Shown: positions 8,801 to 17,780 of the stretch, one piece after another
Layout: each line of letters starts with the position of its first letter
Position numbering within the stretch: the first letter of the stretch is position 1
Assembly: GCF_900100255.1 (NCBI RefSeq)
Contig: NZ_FMTS01000003.1
Location: forward strand, 62,001-126,000
Direction of reading: 5' to 3'
From: Asticcacaulis taihuensis
GTDB taxonomy: Bacteria; Pseudomonadota; Alphaproteobacteria; Caulobacterales; Caulobacteraceae
Length of the DNA: 64,000 nt
Notes under the pieces: model-generated
What the model was told of the DNA's origin: nothing
Seen by the model: only the letters and a program-made list of their open reading frames with translations
The model's database searches: none
Translations under genes and position numbers: made by a program

Positions 8801-9541
8801 TCAGTAGTCTTGCACCGTGGGCCGGAAGAGGATTTCGTTGATATCGACATCCTCAGGCTGGCTGATGGCGAAGGCGACGCATCTGGCAAAGGAATCGGCC
8901 GGAATGGCCCATTTGTCATAACGGCCGCGGACGGCGGCGGCCATATCCGGTTCGGTGACGCTGGCCGGCAGTTCGGTATCCACCGCCCCCGGCGATATGA
9001 CGGTCGAGCGGATATTGTAGGGCTTCACCTCCTGGCGCAGGCCCTCCGAAATGGCGCGGACCGCGTGCTTGGTGGCGGCATAGACCACGCCGCCGGGGCC
9101 GACCTTATGGCCGGCCACCGAAGACACATTGATGATCTGGCCGCTCTTCTGCGCCTGCATGTGGGGCAGGGCGGCGGCGATGCCATAAAGCACGCCCTTG
9201 ATATTGACGTCGATCATCTGATCCCATTCATCGATCCTCAAGCGATCGAGCAGGGATTGCGGCATGATGCCGGCATTGTTGATGATCACATCGATGCGGC
9301 CATGCAGCGCGATCGCCCGGTCGACGAGGGCCCGGACCTGATCGGCCTGGGTGACATCCATCTGCACGATGGCGCCTTCGGGCAGGCCAAGCTCCGCGGC
9401 CAGGGCTTGCAAGCGGTCGAGGCGGCGCGCGCCTAACACGACCCTGGCGCCTTGTTCGCTGAGCAGCCGGGCGGTGGCTTCGCCCAGTCCGCTGGAGGCG
9501 CCGGTAATGACGACGACCTTGTTGATTATGCCTTGTGTCAT
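8801..9541 (-). CDS. Short-chain dehydrogenase/reductase (SDR)
   Basis: This classical SDR has 246 residues. The cofactor motif TGASSGLG is at 13-20, NNAG at 88-91, and the catalytic set is Ser140/141, Tyr154 and Lys158 (YAATK). The residues after the second beta strand (GARRLDR) favour NADP(H). It is cytoplasmic and its substrate is unknown. It is the last gene of a minus-strand operon with an aldo/keto reductase and a cupin, 11 bases after the former, and has a good ribosome binding site (GAGGAG). The three genes together suggest interconversion of a carbonyl/alcohol compound such as a sugar derivative. Confidence 0.88.
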   Translation of the reverse strand: MTQGIINKVVVITGASSGLGEATARLLSEQGARVVLGARRLDRLQALAAELGLPEGAIVQMDVTQADQVRALVDRAIALHGRIDVIINNAGIMPQSLLDRLRIDEWDQMIDVNIKGVLYGIAAALPHMQAQKSGQIINVSSVAGHKVGPGGVVYAATKHAVRAISEGLRQEVKPYNIRSTVISPGAVDTELPASVTEPDMAAAVRGRYDKWAIPADSFARCVAFAISQPEDVDINEILFRPTVQDY

Positions 9542-9552
9542 GGGGAAACTCC

Positions 9553-10978
<1,426 letters not shown>

Positions 10979-11006
10979 AGGTTACAGCCTCCAACAGGAG
11001 GTAGTC

Positions 11007-11921
11007 ATGTTCAAGCGTCTGTTGTCTGTGTTCGCGGCCAGTCTGGCCCTAGTTGGCTGGAGCAGTATCGCCCACGCGGCGGGATGCGGGATTGGCGGGG
11101 CAGGGACGACGCAAAGCATTGCCATCGGCCATACCGGGCGGTCGATGCGGGTTCATATGCCGGCTGGCGCGAGTGGCGCACCACTGCCGTTGTTGTTTCT
11201 GTTTCATGGCAGCACCGGCACGGGCGCGGGGATGCTGCGCAACTCGCATCTGGAGGACACCTCCGATCGCCACGATTTTATCCTGGTGGCGCCTGATGGC
11301 GGTATTCCGGTCGATGGCGGCGGTTTTGTCTGGAATATCCCCGGCGTGCCGACGGTCACCGGCCAGATTCCGACGAAAGATGATGCCGATGATGTCGCCT
11401 TTGTCGGGCAGGCCATTGACTGGCTGGTGGGGCAGGGCTGCGTGGACGCTAGCCGCGTCTACGCCACCGGCCTTTCCGGTGGCGGACGTATGACGTCCTG
11501 GCTCGGCTGCGTTGATGCTGACCGCTTCGCCGCCATCGCGCCGGTGGTGGGCTTGCGCGCCGGCAATCCTTTGAAGAGCGATCCGCAAACGCCCGATCCG
11601 GCCACCTGTAAGCCCTCACGGCCAATGCCGGTGATCTCTTTCGCCGGTGACAAGGACACGACCAATCCGATCGAGGGCGGTGGCTCGGGCTATTGGCAAT
11701 ATACCATGCACGCCGCCGAACAGAGATGGGCGCAACTGAACGGCTGCACGGCCGCGCCGACCACGCAATGGGTGGCCACTGGCGTCTATGAGGAGCGTTA
11801 CAGCGGCTGCCGCGATGGCGCTGATGTGACGGGCCGGATCACGGTCGGCGGCACACACACCTGGCTGGCCGACAATGAGGCCATGTGGACGTTTTTGTCT
11901 CAACATCGCCGCCAGGACTGA
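11007..11921 (+). CDS. Secreted esterase of the PHB depolymerase / feruloyl esterase (CE1) type
   Basis: This secreted alpha/beta-hydrolase has 304 residues and a signal peptide ending at AHAAG. The nucleophile is Ser157 in GLSGGG, the acid probably the Asp in GDKDTTNP, and the His in GGTHTW. FLFHGSTGTG near residue 70 forms the oxyanion-hole strand. Families of this type include polyhydroxybutyrate depolymerases and CE1 acetylxylan or feruloyl esterases. Beside arabinan/xylan-directed enzymes, removal of feruloyl or acetyl groups from arabinofuranosyl side chains is the likelier role. AGGAGG lies four bases before the ATG. No operator copy was seen in its short upstream gap. Confidence 0.78.
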   Translation: MFKRLLSVFAASLALVGWSSIAHAAGCGIGGAGTTQSIAIGHTGRSMRVHMPAGASGAPLPLLFLFHGSTGTGAGMLRNSHLEDTSDRHDFILVAPDGGIPVDGGGFVWNIPGVPTVTGQIPTKDDADDVAFVGQAIDWLVGQGCVDASRVYATGLSGGGRMTSWLGCVDADRFAAIAPVVGLRAGNPLKSDPQTPDPATCKPSRPMPVISFAGDKDTTNPIEGGGSGYWQYTMHAAEQRWAQLNGCTAAPTTQWVATGVYEERYSGCRDGADVTGRITVGGTHTWLADNEAMWTFLSQHRRQD

Positions 11922-11963
11922 CTTCGGGCTTCGCAGATCAATACCTATCCGGCAGCATACTTG

Positions 11964-11976
11964 CAAAATCGTATAA
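11964..11976 (+). promoter_or_regulatory. Degenerate GntR-type operator, copy 4, with TTGAC
   Basis: The right half TCG-TATAA matches copies 2 and 3 and the left half (CAAAA) does not. TTGAC follows at 11984-11988, 14 bases from the centre, as in the other copies. No plus-strand protein gene follows. The promoter points into the possible small-RNA region that ends at the terminator at 12255-12297. Confidence 0.4.
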
Positions 11977-12009
11977 TTTATATTTGACGCGCGGCGCGAA
12001 CAGTGGTTT

Positions 12010-12297
12010 AAATTAGTCAGTCAATTAGCCTCCACCATTCCTCCCTGGAAAGGCGCGCTGTTGGCGAACGTCTTTGCGTCGTTCTGTATGGATGGATTGA
12101 ATTTCGTCCGGCCTGCCAGAGGTTCTCCGGCCTTTCCGCGCAGGTTTCCGGACGACGTGCTTGACGTCTCTGATCTGGTTCCGGATCACCCTTTCCGATG
12201 TCCGCCCCGGTCTCACTCCCGTGACCGGCCTCGCGCATCGGGACAAACTTTCAGACGCCTGTCGCTACGGTCCCCCCTCCGCGACAGGCGTTTTTTT
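12010..12297 (+). ncRNA. Candidate small RNA between the esterase and the GntR gene
   Basis: The gap 11922-12295 has no credible protein gene but is built like a transcription unit: an operator half-site and TTGAC at 11984-11988, an AT-rich TTTAAATTAG at 12007-12016 in -10 position, and a strong terminator at 12255-12297. Inside is another stable stem, CCGGTC (12207-12212) with GACCGG (12223-12228). A transcript of very roughly 270 bases is predicted. The 5' end is approximate. Open frames here lack ribosome binding sites and normal composition. Confidence 0.4.
12255..12297 (+). terminator. Strong rho-independent terminator
   Basis: ACGCCTGTCGC (12255-12265) pairs perfectly with GCGACAGGCGT (12281-12291), and the T-run reaches 12297. 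It abuts the stop codon of the minus-strand GntR gene (12296), but the T-run points to termination of plus-strand transcription. Confidence 0.85.
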
Positions 12298-12961
12298 ATG
12301 CGCTTTTCGCCGTCTTTTCCGTTTCGAACTGCTTGCGCAGGTCATCGAGCGTCATGGCGATATGCTGGCGCATCAGGGCCGAGACCTCATCCGACCTGCC
12401 GGCCGACCATAGCTCCAGCAGGGCGGAATGTTCATTATGGGCGCGGTCGTCACGCCCGGCCGGTTCCAGATGTTTACCGACATAGCGTTCGCAGATGATA
12501 TTCAGGCGCTCGATGATCTGGATGGTGACCTGGCGGTGCAGCGGGCGGATCAGCGCCATGTGGAAAGCGCGGTTCAGCCGGCCCACCTGGGTCTTGTCGC
12601 CGCTAACCGCCACATCCAGTTCATCGAGCGCGGCGCGGGCGGCTTTCCTGTCGGCGTCCGTTGCCACCTTGGCGGCTTCGCCCACGGCATCGGGTTCGAG
12701 CTTCAGGCGCAGGGCATAGACCTCTTCGACCTCGTCGGCATTCAGCGGCCGCACGAAGAAGCCGCGATTGGCCTGGGAAATGAGCAGCCCTTCCTGCTCC
12801 AGGCGGGCGAGGGCCTCGCGCAGGGGAATCTTGCTGACCCCCAGTTCGGCGGCCAGTGCGTCCTGGCGGATGGCGGTATCCACCGGGATCCGGCCGGAAA
12901 TGATGCGGTCGCGGACCAGCGAGAAAATCTGCTCGGAGAGGGTTTGAACCACGATGGACAT
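12296..12961 (-). CDS. GntR-family transcriptional regulator (FadR/FCD subfamily)
   Basis: The protein has 221 residues. The N-terminal winged helix (about 8-72) carries the GntR signature SKIPLREALARLEQEGLL. The C-terminal FCD helical domain (about 78-210) has the typical spacing of polar ligand residues, including HSALLELW and a late His in MRQHIAMT. FCD regulators sense small carboxylates or sugar acids, often with a metal. A copy of the GTATA-NNN-TATAA palindrome lies in its own promoter (12986-12998). Other copies precede both TonB receptors and the hydrolase genes, so it is the best candidate for the regulator of the whole first region, probably as a repressor. The ligand is unknown. 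Confidence 0.9.
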   Translation of the reverse strand: MSIVVQTLSEQIFSLVRDRIISGRIPVDTAIRQDALAAELGVSKIPLREALARLEQEGLLISQANRGFFVRPLNADEVEEVYALRLKLEPDAVGEAAKVATDADRKAARAALDELDVAVSGDKTQVGRLNRAFHMALIRPLHRQVTIQIIERLNIICERYVGKHLEPAGRDDRAHNEHSALLELWSAGRSDEVSALMRQHIAMTLDDLRKQFETEKTAKSA

Positions 12962-12985
12962 GAGAGGCGCCCCGAATCTTTGCGT

Positions 12986-12998
12986 TTATAAGTTATAC
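12986..12998 (-). promoter_or_regulatory. GntR-type operator, copy 5 (autoregulatory)
   Basis: TTATA-AGT-TATAC reads GTATA-ACT-TATAA on the minus strand, the same arms as copies 2 and 3. It lies 24 bases upstream of the GntR start codon, where it would allow the protein to control its own gene. Confidence 0.55.
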
Positions 12999-13110
12999 CG
13001 GCAGTAAGGCATTCCTTTTGGCCCCTGACAAGTCCATCCACGGTTGTTTGGTTTTGTTTCACAGCTATCGGGGTGGCGTTTTAGCCATTTATTGCTATTG
13101 TCAGACTATT

Positions 13111-13123
13111 GTATACCGTATAA
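13111..13123 (+). promoter_or_regulatory. GntR-type operator, copy 6
   Basis: GTATA-CCG-TATAA lies 39 bases upstream of the GH43 start codon in the gap between the divergent GntR and GH43 genes. The TTGAC seen beside other copies is missing here (TCTGAC at 13143-13148), so the promoter may lie upstream of, or overlap, the operator. Confidence 0.6.
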
Positions 13124-13162
13124 CGCTTATGTGGGCGAATAATCTGACAAAAGAGGCCATTG

Positions 13163-14758
13163 ATGACCCGGAAATCTACCAAGCTTCAACACGGCCTTAC
13201 CTCCCTGGCCTGCGCCCTGCCGCTGCTGATGGCCTGCGCACACGCCGAGGGTAATTGGCAGACGGTCCATTCGGCCGGCAACCCGATCATATCCGACGGC
13301 CAGAACTTCACGACCGATCCGGCGCCGCTGGTGGCCGATGGCAAACTCTATATCCTGACTGGCCGCGATACCGCGGCGCCCGGCGTCAATGACTTCATCA
13401 TGCCGGAATGGCAGATGTTGGAGACGGAAGATCCAGCCTCGCACACCTGGAAGTATAATCCGCATTTCGTGCGCCCGGAAGCCGTTTTCAAATGGGCGAC
13501 GCCGGCGCGCGCCTATGCCGGTCAGATCGTGCAGGGGCCGGACAAGCGCTATTACATGTACGCGCCGGTCGTGGAGGCCGGCAGTAAGAACAAAGACCCG
13601 TTCGCCATCGGCGTGGCGGTCTCCGATACCCCGACGGGCCCGTGGACCGACGCCCATCCCGCCGGGCCGATCGTCTCGCAATCCTACCCGGTGAAGAACG
13701 ACATTGAAAACATCGACCCGACCGTGCTGGTCGATGACGATGGCCGCATCTATCTCTACTGGGGCACGTTCGGCCGTCTCAAAGCGGTCGAATTGGAAAA
13801 TGACATGGTCACCTTCAAGGGCCAGCCGGTCGATATCCACGGCCTGAAGGGTTTCTTCGAGGCGCCCTGGCTGTTCAAGCGCAACGGCACCTATTACCTG
13901 ATGTATGCCGGCAATGCCGCCGGGCCGGAATCCGACTGCACCGAGGCGGTCTATTATGCCTGCCAGGCCTATGGCACGGCCAGGTCACCGCTCGGCCCCT
14001 GGACCTATCAGGGCGTGCTGCTCGATCCGGTGTCCTCTACCACCTCGCATGGCGGCATCGTGCGGTACAAAGGCAAGTGGTATCTGGCCTATCACAATGC
14101 TGATGCGCCGGGCGGCGACCATTTCCGCCGCAGCGTCTCGATCGACGAAGTGACCTGGGACGACAGCATCACCCCGGCCCTGATCGACAAGGTGATCCCG
14201 ACCCATCCGCCGGCACCGCCGCCTGCGCCTACGCGCAATATTGCCCCGGCCGCGCGCATCGTCGCCTCCAATTCGCCGGTGCCGGTGCAGTACTGGATCA
14301 AGGCGCTCAATGATGGCAAGGTTCATGAAAACCCGCTACCGCCCGATACCTGGGGCACCTGGTCGCCGAACAATCCGGCGCAGCAGTGGGTGGTCTATCA
14401 GTGGGAACAGCCCCTGAAATTCAACGGCTCGCGCATCCGTTTCTGGAACGACCAGCCGGCGGGCTCCGGCGTCGGCGTGGCGGCGCCGAAAGCCTGGCAT
14501 CTCGAATACTGGAAGGAGCAAAAATGGCTCCCGGTGCCCAATGCCAGCGGCTACGGCACCTCGACGGACGCCTTCAATGACGTGACTTTCGATACGGTGG
14601 AAACGCGCTGCCTGCGCGCCGTCTTCGACGCCTCGACCGATGGTAAGACCTACGCCGCCGTCGCCGCCCAGGAATGGGAGGCGCTCTATCCGAAGCCGGT
14701 TCTGGTCGAGCCGGCGGACACGGATATTCCGGCGTCACCGGTCTGTGCCGCCGAATAA
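13163..14758 (+). CDS. GH43 glycosidase with C-terminal discoidin-like domain
   Basis: An exported GH43 beta-propeller enzyme of 531 residues, probably an alpha-L-arabinofuranosidase, arabinanase or beta-xylosidase. The three catalytic acids are Asp52 (TTDPAPLV), Asp185 (NIDPTVLVDDDG) and Glu233 (FFEAPWLF). A proline-rich linker near 350 leads to a beta-sandwich F5/8C-like domain (about 360-515) that is homologous to the N-terminal domain of the next gene. The signal peptide contains LLMAC, so it may be a lipoprotein. I start at the ATG 13163 because AAGAGG lies six bases upstream; the TTG at 13160 is poorly spaced. It leads a GH43-GH127 operon controlled by operator copy 6. Confidence 0.88.
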   Translation: MTRKSTKLQHGLTSLACALPLLMACAHAEGNWQTVHSAGNPIISDGQNFTTDPAPLVADGKLYILTGRDTAAPGVNDFIMPEWQMLETEDPASHTWKYNPHFVRPEAVFKWATPARAYAGQIVQGPDKRYYMYAPVVEAGSKNKDPFAIGVAVSDTPTGPWTDAHPAGPIVSQSYPVKNDIENIDPTVLVDDDGRIYLYWGTFGRLKAVELENDMVTFKGQPVDIHGLKGFFEAPWLFKRNGTYYLMYAGNAAGPESDCTEAVYYACQAYGTARSPLGPWTYQGVLLDPVSSTTSHGGIVRYKGKWYLAYHNADAPGGDHFRRSVSIDEVTWDDSITPALIDKVIPTHPPAPPPAPTRNIAPAARIVASNSPVPVQYWIKALNDGKVHENPLPPDTWGTWSPNNPAQQWVVYQWEQPLKFNGSRIRFWNDQPAGSGVGVAAPKAWHLEYWKEQKWLPVPNASGYGTSTDAFNDVTFDTVETRCLRAVFDASTDGKTYAAVAAQEWEALYPKPVLVEPADTDIPASPVCAAE

Positions 14759-14790
14759 CGACTTAGAAACAATCAAAAAGAAGAAATGCC

Positions 14791-17616
14791 ATGTCCAGGA
14801 AATTTATCGCCGAAACCCATTTTTGCAAGGCTGAGTGCGGCTGCAATGCCGTCAGCCGCCGCAGCGTATTCGCTGGTGCCGCCGGTGTAGCCCTGATCGG
14901 CGCCTCCGGCTTTGCCTTTGCGGCGCGCGCTAACGAAACATCCGTCAACCTGGCGAAAGTCGCCACCCCGTCAGCCTCCTTCCATTCGGGGGACACCCGC
15001 GTGGCGGCCCTGAACGACGGCCACACGCCCGCCAATTCTGCCGACGCTGAAAAAGGCATGTACGGCAACTGGCCCAGGACCGGCGCCGAATGGGTGCAGT
15101 ATGACTGGAGCCAGCCGGTGAGCCTCAACAAGGTCGCCGTTTACTGGTGGGTGGACGGGCAGGGGGTTGGCGCGCCGAAAGCCTGCCGCGTGCTTTACTG
15201 GGACGGCAAGACGTTCGTGCCGGTCACAAACATCAATGGCCTGGGCGTGACGAAGGACGCCTTCAACATCACCACTTTCGATACCGTGAAGACCGACAAG
15301 CTGCGTCTGGAAATCGTTTCGGACGGCACGCTGTCCACCGGTATTCTGGAATGGCAGGTATGGAGCGTCGGGCCCGTGCCGGCCTTTGCCCCGGTCGTGG
15401 CGGCGGGCATTGACCGTACGGTCGTCATGGGCGGCAAGACCTGGCTGATGGGCAAGACGGATACATTGACCGCTGGCGATACGGGAAGCCTGTGGCGCAA
15501 GGTCTCCGGCCCCGGCGATGTCACCTTCGCCGACGCCCTGTCGCCCGAAACCACCGCCACCGTCTCGGCGCCGGGCACCTATGTGCTGGAACTGACCGCC
15601 CATGCCGGCGGCCAGGTGTCAAGCTCGCGCCTGCGTCTGAACGCACAGGCCGCCCCGCCGCCGCAGCGTCTCGATGTCGTCTACACGAAGAAATACACCA
15701 TCGATAGCCCGCTGTGGAATGCGCGCGCAAAGGCGCTGATCGTCAACTGGATTCCGCATGTCATCGACTATTGCGAGCGTACCGACCTCAAGATTGGCAA
15801 TGGCGGCATCGACAATTTCATCGAGGCCGGTAAGGCCAACCGTGGCGAACCGCATGGGCCGCACAAGGGCTATGTCTTCTCCAACGCCTGGGTGGTCGAA
15901 AACGTCGAGGCCATGTGCATCGCCCTGATGGTCGATCCGAAGGGCGATACCGAGATGATCAAGGCGCAGGACAAGATGCGCGCCACGCTGGAGCGCTGGA
16001 TTCCGATCATCCTGGCGGCTCAGGAAAGTGATGGCTACCTGCAAACCGCCAAGACCCTGGCGGCGCCCGGCGAATGGGACGAGCGCTGGTCACCCGATCA
16101 TCGCGGCAATCACGAAGGCTATATCGCTGGTTACTTCATCGAATCGGCCATCAACCACTACACCCTGACCAATGGCCAGGATCTGCGCCTCTATAACGCC
16201 GCCAAGAAACTGGCCGATTGCTGGGTGGCCAATATCGGGCCGGGCAAGAAGGAATGGTTCGACGGCCACCAGGAGATGGAGCAGGCGCTTGTCCGTTTCG
16301 GCCGCTTCGTCAATGACGAGGAGGGCAACGGCCGTGGCGATTCCTATATCGCTTTGGCCAAGTTCCTGCTGGAATCGCGCCGCGGCGGTCAGGAATATGA
16401 CCAGAGCCACCTGCCGCCGGTCAAACAGTATGAGGCCGTGGGCCACGCCGTGCGTGCCGTCTACTTCTATTCCGGCATGGCCGACATCGCCGCCGAAACC
16501 GGCGATGTCGACTACCAGAGCGCGGTCGCCTCGCTGTGGGACAATATGGTCAACCGCAAATATTACGTCACCGGCGGCATTGGGTCGGGCGAGACCTCGG
16601 AAGGCTTCGGGCCGGACTACTCTTTGCGCAACGGCGCCTATTGCGAATCCTGTTCGAGCTGCGGCCTGATCTTCTTCCAGTACAAGATGAACCTGGCCTA
16701 TCACGACGCCAAATATGCCGATCTCTACGAGCAGACCATGTATAATGCCCTGCTCGGAGGAATCGATCTGGATGGGAAGAGCTTCTGCTACACCAATCCG
16801 CTGGTCAATACCGAGCGCACCCTGTGGCACGTCTGTCCGTGCTGCGTCGCCAATATCCCGCGCACGCTGCTGATGATCCCGACCTGGACCTATGTGAAGG
16901 ACGCGCAGGGGTTATATGTCAATATGTTCGTCGGATCGACCATCACGGTCGAGAAGGTGGCCGGTACCGATGTGGAGATGGTGCAGAAGACCGACTATCC
17001 GTGGAATGGCCAGGTGACGATCACCGTCAATCCGAAAGAAGCCAAGACCTTCGCGCTGCGCGTCCGTATCCCCGACCGCACCACCAGCGAACTCTATACC
17101 ACCGTTCCGGTGGTGAAGGGCGTCAAGGTCTTCAAGGTCAATGGCAGGGCGGTGACGCCGCGGATCGTCAAGGGCTATGCCGTCGTTGAACGCGAATGGA
17201 AGGCCGGCGACACCATCGAACTGGAACTGCCGATGGCGCCGCAGCGTATCTACGCCGATCCGAAGATCGAGGCCGATCGCGGCCTGGTGGCGCTGGGCTA
17301 TGGGCCGCTGGTCTATAATGTTGAACTGGCCGACCAGACAAGCATCACCCAACCGCTGGGCAAAGCCGCACTCAAGGCCGAATGGAAGCCTGACCTGCTG
17401 GGCGGCATCATGGCCCTGAGCGGCAAGTGGGCCGATGGTTCGGCCATGCTGGCCGTGCCCAACTATGCCCGCATGAATCGCATCGGCGGTCCTGAAGAAA
17501 TCGGTGCCGGCGATGTCGATTACGCACCGGGCACGGAGCAGGCGTCACTCGCCGAGGTCGGTCCGCGCCGGCACTTCACCGGATTGCAATCCCAGGTGTG
17601 GATCAGGCAGGCGTAA
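14791..17616 (+). CDS. GH127 beta-L-arabinofuranosidase-type enzyme, multidomain, Tat-exported
   Basis: The protein of 941 residues starts with a Tat-type signal (SRRSVFAGAAG). It then has an F5/8C-like sandwich (about 48-190), an Ig-like domain (about 200-295) and a DUF1680/GH127 catalytic domain to the end. By analogy with HypBA1, the zinc and catalytic cysteines are Cys684-Cys685 (CPCC) with Glu619 and Cys621, and the acid/base is Glu604 (SEGFG). It should release beta-linked L-arabinofuranose or a similar sugar in the periplasm. A short cysteine-rich tract, FCKAECGC, precedes the twin arginines, which is unusual. It starts 32 bases after the GH43 gene and precedes the second receptor. Confidence 0.87.
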   Translation: MSRKFIAETHFCKAECGCNAVSRRSVFAGAAGVALIGASGFAFAARANETSVNLAKVATPSASFHSGDTRVAALNDGHTPANSADAEKGMYGNWPRTGAEWVQYDWSQPVSLNKVAVYWWVDGQGVGAPKACRVLYWDGKTFVPVTNINGLGVTKDAFNITTFDTVKTDKLRLEIVSDGTLSTGILEWQVWSVGPVPAFAPVVAAGIDRTVVMGGKTWLMGKTDTLTAGDTGSLWRKVSGPGDVTFADALSPETTATVSAPGTYVLELTAHAGGQVSSSRLRLNAQAAPPPQRLDVVYTKKYTIDSPLWNARAKALIVNWIPHVIDYCERTDLKIGNGGIDNFIEAGKANRGEPHGPHKGYVFSNAWVVENVEAMCIALMVDPKGDTEMIKAQDKMRATLERWIPIILAAQESDGYLQTAKTLAAPGEWDERWSPDHRGNHEGYIAGYFIESAINHYTLTNGQDLRLYNAAKKLADCWVANIGPGKKEWFDGHQEMEQALVRFGRFVNDEEGNGRGDSYIALAKFLLESRRGGQEYDQSHLPPVKQYEAVGHAVRAVYFYSGMADIAAETGDVDYQSAVASLWDNMVNRKYYVTGGIGSGETSEGFGPDYSLRNGAYCESCSSCGLIFFQYKMNLAYHDAKYADLYEQTMYNALLGGIDLDGKSFCYTNPLVNTERTLWHVCPCCVANIPRTLLMIPTWTYVKDAQGLYVNMFVGSTITVEKVAGTDVEMVQKTDYPWNGQVTITVNPKEAKTFALRVRIPDRTTSELYTTVPVVKGVKVFKVNGRAVTPRIVKGYAVVEREWKAGDTIELELPMAPQRIYADPKIEADRGLVALGYGPLVYNVELADQTSITQPLGKAALKAEWKPDLLGGIMALSGKWADGSAMLAVPNYARMNRIGGPEEIGAGDVDYAPGTEQASLAEVGPRRHFTGLQSQVWIRQA

Positions 17617-17704
17617 GCCGGCCTGATCAGCCCGCATCATTGCATGGCATTCAGCTACCACCGAATGTGGCGATAACGTGACAGTGTGTCAAACTTTGCA
17701 TTTT

Positions 17705-17717
17705 GTGTATCGTATAC
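17705..17717 (+). promoter_or_regulatory. GntR-type operator, copy 7, with -35-like TTGAC
   Basis: GTGTA-TCG-TATAC lies 63 bases upstream of the second receptor start. TTGAC follows at 17732-17736, about 21 bases from the centre, roughly eight bases further than in copies 2-4. Confidence 0.5.
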
Positions 17718-17780
17718 GGTAGTAAATATACTTGACCTATTGTAGCCTCGACCCACAAACTTAAAAAAGAGGGTCAGGTT

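Noticed and set aside
12017-12246. Two overlapping 73-codon minus-strand frames in the esterase-GntR gap
   Set aside because: No ribosome binding site or recognisable composition. The region looks like a non-coding transcript on the other strand.
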